Shown: positions 60,766-64,000 of the stretch, one piece after another
How the letters are laid out: each line of letters opens with the position of its first letter
Numbering within the stretch: the stretch's first letter is position 1
Assembly (NCBI RefSeq): GCF_033807715.1
Contig: NC_084596.1
Coordinates: 27,664,879 to 27,728,878, forward strand
Length of the DNA stretch: 64,000 nucleotides
Source: Cololabis saira
Lineage: Eukaryota > Chordata > Actinopteri > Beloniformes > Belonidae
Direction: 5' to 3'
Notes under the pieces: generated by a model
Databases searched by the model: none
Seen by the model: only the letters and a program-made list of their open reading frames with translations
What the model was told of the DNA's origin: nothing
Translations under genes and position numbers: made by a program

Positions 60766-61474
60766 TCACATTCACAGACTTTTTTTGAAGAGAGCTATTT
60801 TCCCACTTATGCTAATTTCTCATCTCCCTCCTTGGGAGGCATTCCTGCAGCTACACTGGCTAATGTGATGTCAATTTAATCACCCAGCTGAAGATACAAG
60901 CCACAAGGGTTAACTTCAGATGGGCCCTTCTGGAAATACAGTATAGGCAGCAGATGTGCTGATGCCAAGTCAATAAAAGTGCAATGTGCTTACAACAAAT
61001 ACTACAGTGATAGGATTTGATTTCTTTAGTGTGAGTTTGCAACTACATGGACTGCCACACCTCCCGTATGTGACCCAAGTAGGTCATCTGAGAGCTCTGA
61101 ACATTTTGATTATCTCCCAGAGTACATTCAAGTTTTACTTCTTTAAAGGTTGGTATTTTCTACATGAGCTGAGACCATTTTGATTTGTATCTTCTAGAGC
61201 AGTTTTATTAGAAGTATTTTTTCTTAGCCATACCATATTTTGTGTATTTATATATATTGTATTTAGTTCATGCATGAGCACAACAGTCACTCTACAGTTT
61301 CTCCCATCCGGTCCATATTGGGGATGAACAACGGCAACTGCATAAGCCAGGGAACCATTGACAAAAAACTCCATACCATACCATTACCATAACAACAACA
61401 TACTATATGGTAGTGAGGAGAAACGTAAAGAAGTGGCATCATGGCCAAAGGTGATCTTTAAGCCCAATATCTTG

Positions 61475-61477
<3 letters not shown>

Positions 61478-61537
<60 letters not shown>

Positions 61538-61652
61538 TTTTTACTTTTTTACCCCCCTCCCTGCATGTGTGTGTGTGTGTACTGCTGCTAACACGTGAGT
61601 TTCCCCATTGAGGGAGTAATAAAGGACTATCTTATCTTATCTTATCTTAAAA
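61478..61652 (+). repeat. (TA)n followed by LINE tail with (CTTAT)n
   Basis: TA run at 61478-61535, then acacgtgagtttccccattg agggagtaataaaggactat and four ctta(t) units; this is a typical fish LINE end. Confidence 0.75.
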
Positions 61653-61704
61653 GGTCACAAAGTATGGTGATTAGGAAGTAGAAGACACAGAAGGAACATT
61701 TTAC

Positions 61705-62490
61705 TTTCGTGACAGGAGCTTTTCTGAACAGATTGGTGTTTTCATCTTCTATGGCCCCTCTCTCTTGTGGGGCTCCTCAGAGTTCCACATTACTGTTTTC
61801 TTTGTATATGCTGCTACTGGGGTCAATTTTTAGGAAATATAATCTGCCCTTTCATTGTTTTGCAGATAATATACAAATGTATTTGACAATTAAGTCTAAT
61901 AATTGTGATTTCCTGCAGGTGGTCGGTCTGGTTAGACATTAACTTCCTACATCTTCCTACATTTGTTTAAATTTGATAAATAGAAAAGTTATTTTATAAA
62001 AAGCAGCTTCTTCCAGTTTAGGCTATTGGTTAAAGTGAAACCATACTTGTCCTGTCAGGGTTTTAAAACACTCAGACATGCTTTTATAACTACAGGATTG
62101 GATTATTGTAATTCTTTGTATGTTGGTTCAGACCAGTCATCTCTCCATTGGCTGCCGTTGGTGCAAACACTGCTGCTCAGTTCTTAACTGGGAACAGAGA
62201 ACACAAGCATATTCCTCCAGTACTGGCATCACTTCACTGGCTTTCTGTCCATTTTGGAATAGATTTGATGGATTTTTAAGGTTTTAAATGGCACCACTTT
62301 ATTTGCTAGATCTTATCCATATTCATATTCCTGTCAGGGCAAATCCTTGCCTAACTAAATCTGGCGAATACTTCATTTGTTTGACTGTGTTTTTATGTGC
62401 AAAAATTGTAATGTTGATATTTGTCGGTAAAGCACTTCGGTCAACACTTACTGTTTTTAAATGTGCTATATGATTAAATATGACTTGATT
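61705..62490 (+). pseudogene. Degenerate L2-like LINE, reverse transcriptase C-terminal half
   Basis: Frames read APLSCGAPQSSTLLFSLYML, LGSIFRKYNLPFHCFADNIQ (ancestral YADDTQ) then HAFITTGLDYCNSLY, and the tail LDLIHIHIPVRA. These match the usual RT order GVPQGSILGPLLF, YADDTQIY, RLDYCNSL. The 3' end aagcacttcggtcaacactt is typical. The catalytic YADD is FADN and stops interrupt it. Confidence 0.8.
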
Positions 62491-62789
62491 AGCTCTGCCT
62501 AAACAATCAGGGAGAACCAAACTAAATGCTTGGAAAAGTGATAGGAACATCTTAATCCCTGAGATGAATGAATGAGGAAAATAGATAAATTGGGATTGCT
62601 TCGGGAAGTTTTAAGTCCTGGATTTATCAGCACAAGATGCCAAGGCTGTGGCTACAGATAGTCTACGAGATACTGATGACTGTGGCGAGGAAAGTCAACA
62701 AACTTCTCCTTATTTGAAGCACAAGTTTCTTGTGTTTATTTTAACCAAGTTGGTGGTTTGGCATTTCTACTAGCTTCACAGCTGCGGGG

Positions 62790-63590
62790 TATCAAATCAG
62801 ATCAAGACAGCTACGGCTTCCACTGTCTCCTCCGGTGGAGGAGTTCAACGTGACCAACTGCAAGGTGGTGATGATGTTCAGAGAATCCAGAAACGGTGCT
62901 GGAGTAACAACAAGGTCCGGTTACAAGTGGGAAATAGAAACCACAGCAAGGGAGGCCAAAAACTCTCTGAACCTGAACGACACCACTGGGAAGCTCTGCA
63001 AGCGCCAGCAAGGGCTGGAAACTGCTCAGCGTGGAGGAGAGGAGTGAACTGGTCCAAGAAGAAGTCTGGCAAACAAGTGGAAGACATGCAAAAAGGCAAA
63101 AACTAACAACCCAAGAAACATGGACGAAATTAAATCTTTGCAAAAAGGAGTCTCATGGGCTGAACTCTGGAAGCTGACGCCTTTCTGTATAAACTTCCGC
63201 TTGAGGTCTTTATATGATACACTTCTGTCTCTGGCAAACGTGGCAAGGTAGGACCTGAGGGAAGACCCATTATGCAGACCACAGCTCTTACCCAGCGAGG
63301 GTATACGGGTAACACGACAAGGTGCTCATGGTGGCAGATGTCTTAAAGCAGACCAAGAAAAGGCCACATCAACAACACAAGCCACATGCACTGATGTTGC
63401 AGTTCACCCAGGTATGGGTGGTCGCAAGGGTGGGGAGGGCTGTGATGAGGCCCACAAGAGGAAGACCTTGAAATACCAAGATCTATTCCAGGAGTACAGA
63501 GACCTTGGGTGGTAAGTAGGGGACTGAGGGGTTTCTAGCACAGTCTGTATGGATTGCATGTACTACATGGATGGACAATATATAATGACA
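62790..63590 (+). pseudogene. Degenerate non-LTR retrotransposon, C-terminal region
   Basis: Shifted plus-strand frames read VEEFNVTNCKVVMMFRESRN, VSWAELWKLTPFCINF, LRSLYDTLLSLANVARWDL, then KRKTLKYQDLFQEYRDLGW and GFLAQSVW. This order matches a common fish retroelement ORF2 end (TWAELW, YDVLPSPANLH.W, CRGFAAQSV.). Many stops; inactive. Confidence 0.65.
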
Positions 63591-64000
63591 TATAATATGA
63601 CATATACTAGACATTGCAAAATAATTTTAAGACTCAAATCGAAGTATATTTCTGACTCATAAAAACAATACCCATTAATCAGACACTGCCCACATTCTCA
63701 CCGAATAGACTAAAGAAACATGAGTAATAAGCCGTATTGCACAGTTGAGTTTCTAATTATTGTCAACCCAAAACACATAAATCACATTTGCCAAAATCAT
63801 CTACAGTTTCTCAAAGGAGGACACTGTCCAAAGGAGTTTGAGGCACAAAAAGCAATCGGCAGAGCTCCACTGAGATCTGTCCACATTTAACCAGCGTGTG
63901 CAACCACCAGCACGCACACACACTCACACAGACTGTTACGCAACAAGAATTTAGTCTCCATTGCATTTAATCCCCTGTAGCAACTTAATCCTGGAGCTAA

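Larger units (their letters stand above)
56827..64000. other. adcy1: adcy1 intron 3 (partial) with repeats
   Basis: No further adcy1 exon was found up to the window end. Expected residues from the missing exon 3 (QERLLMSLLPRNVAMEMK and DNVS) were searched for by eye on the minus strand and not seen. Confidence 0.6.

Noticed and set aside
56827..64000. Search for adcy1 exons 1-3
   Set aside because: None of the expected coding text was seen on the minus strand, so these exons are taken to lie outside the window.

Overview
The window is vertebrate nuclear DNA from a teleost fish, most likely a percomorph. It holds intron-split genes with GT/AG borders, typical fish LINE tails, Tc1-like and hAT-like transposon remnants, and many (TA)n, (CA)n and (ATT)n microsatellites. 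No bacterial, phage or CRISPR features were seen.

Four genes can be followed exon by exon and keep the order and relative orientation known for human chromosome 7p12. (1) 1-720 (+): the last four coding exons of a tensin, closest to tensin-3 (tns3), encoding the C-terminal PTB domain. (2) 15617-19345 (+): complete igfbp3, four exons, 290 aa. (3) 22333-21170 (-): complete, compact igfbp1, four exons, 247 aa. (4) 56826-31342 (-): the last 17 coding exons of adcy1, a calmodulin-regulated adenylyl cyclase. They carry the first catalytic domain from its metal-binding Asp onward, the calmodulin-binding segment, the second membrane block and the whole second catalytic domain. The first exons of adcy1 lie beyond 64000. 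igfbp3 and igfbp1 converge tail to tail, with poly(A) signals about 90 bp apart. A fifth, unidentified minus-strand locus (26141-25311) has a lysine-rich segment and a C-terminus that resemble sororin; it contains a 228-bp in-frame tandem duplication.

The rest is intergenic or intronic and rich in repeats: 721-15616 (tns3 3' UTR, then microsatellites, a LINE interrupted by a 1.4-kb element, and LINE tails), 22480-31341, the 10.4-kb adcy1 intron 4 and the large adcy1 intron 3. A second copy of the 1.4-kb element lies in adcy1 intron 5 and is itself split by a TTAA-flanked inverted-repeat element. A hAT-type MITE with a perfect 8-bp target duplication sits 43 bp upstream of an adcy1 exon.

Functionally, igfbp1 and igfbp3 encode secreted carriers of insulin-like growth factors. 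tns3 encodes a focal-adhesion adaptor and adcy1 makes cAMP. They are neighbours by ancestral synteny and do not form an operon. No convincing new molecular system was found. The most useful leads are loss of a conserved disulfide cysteine in igfbp3, the sororin-like locus, and the nested non-coding elements.
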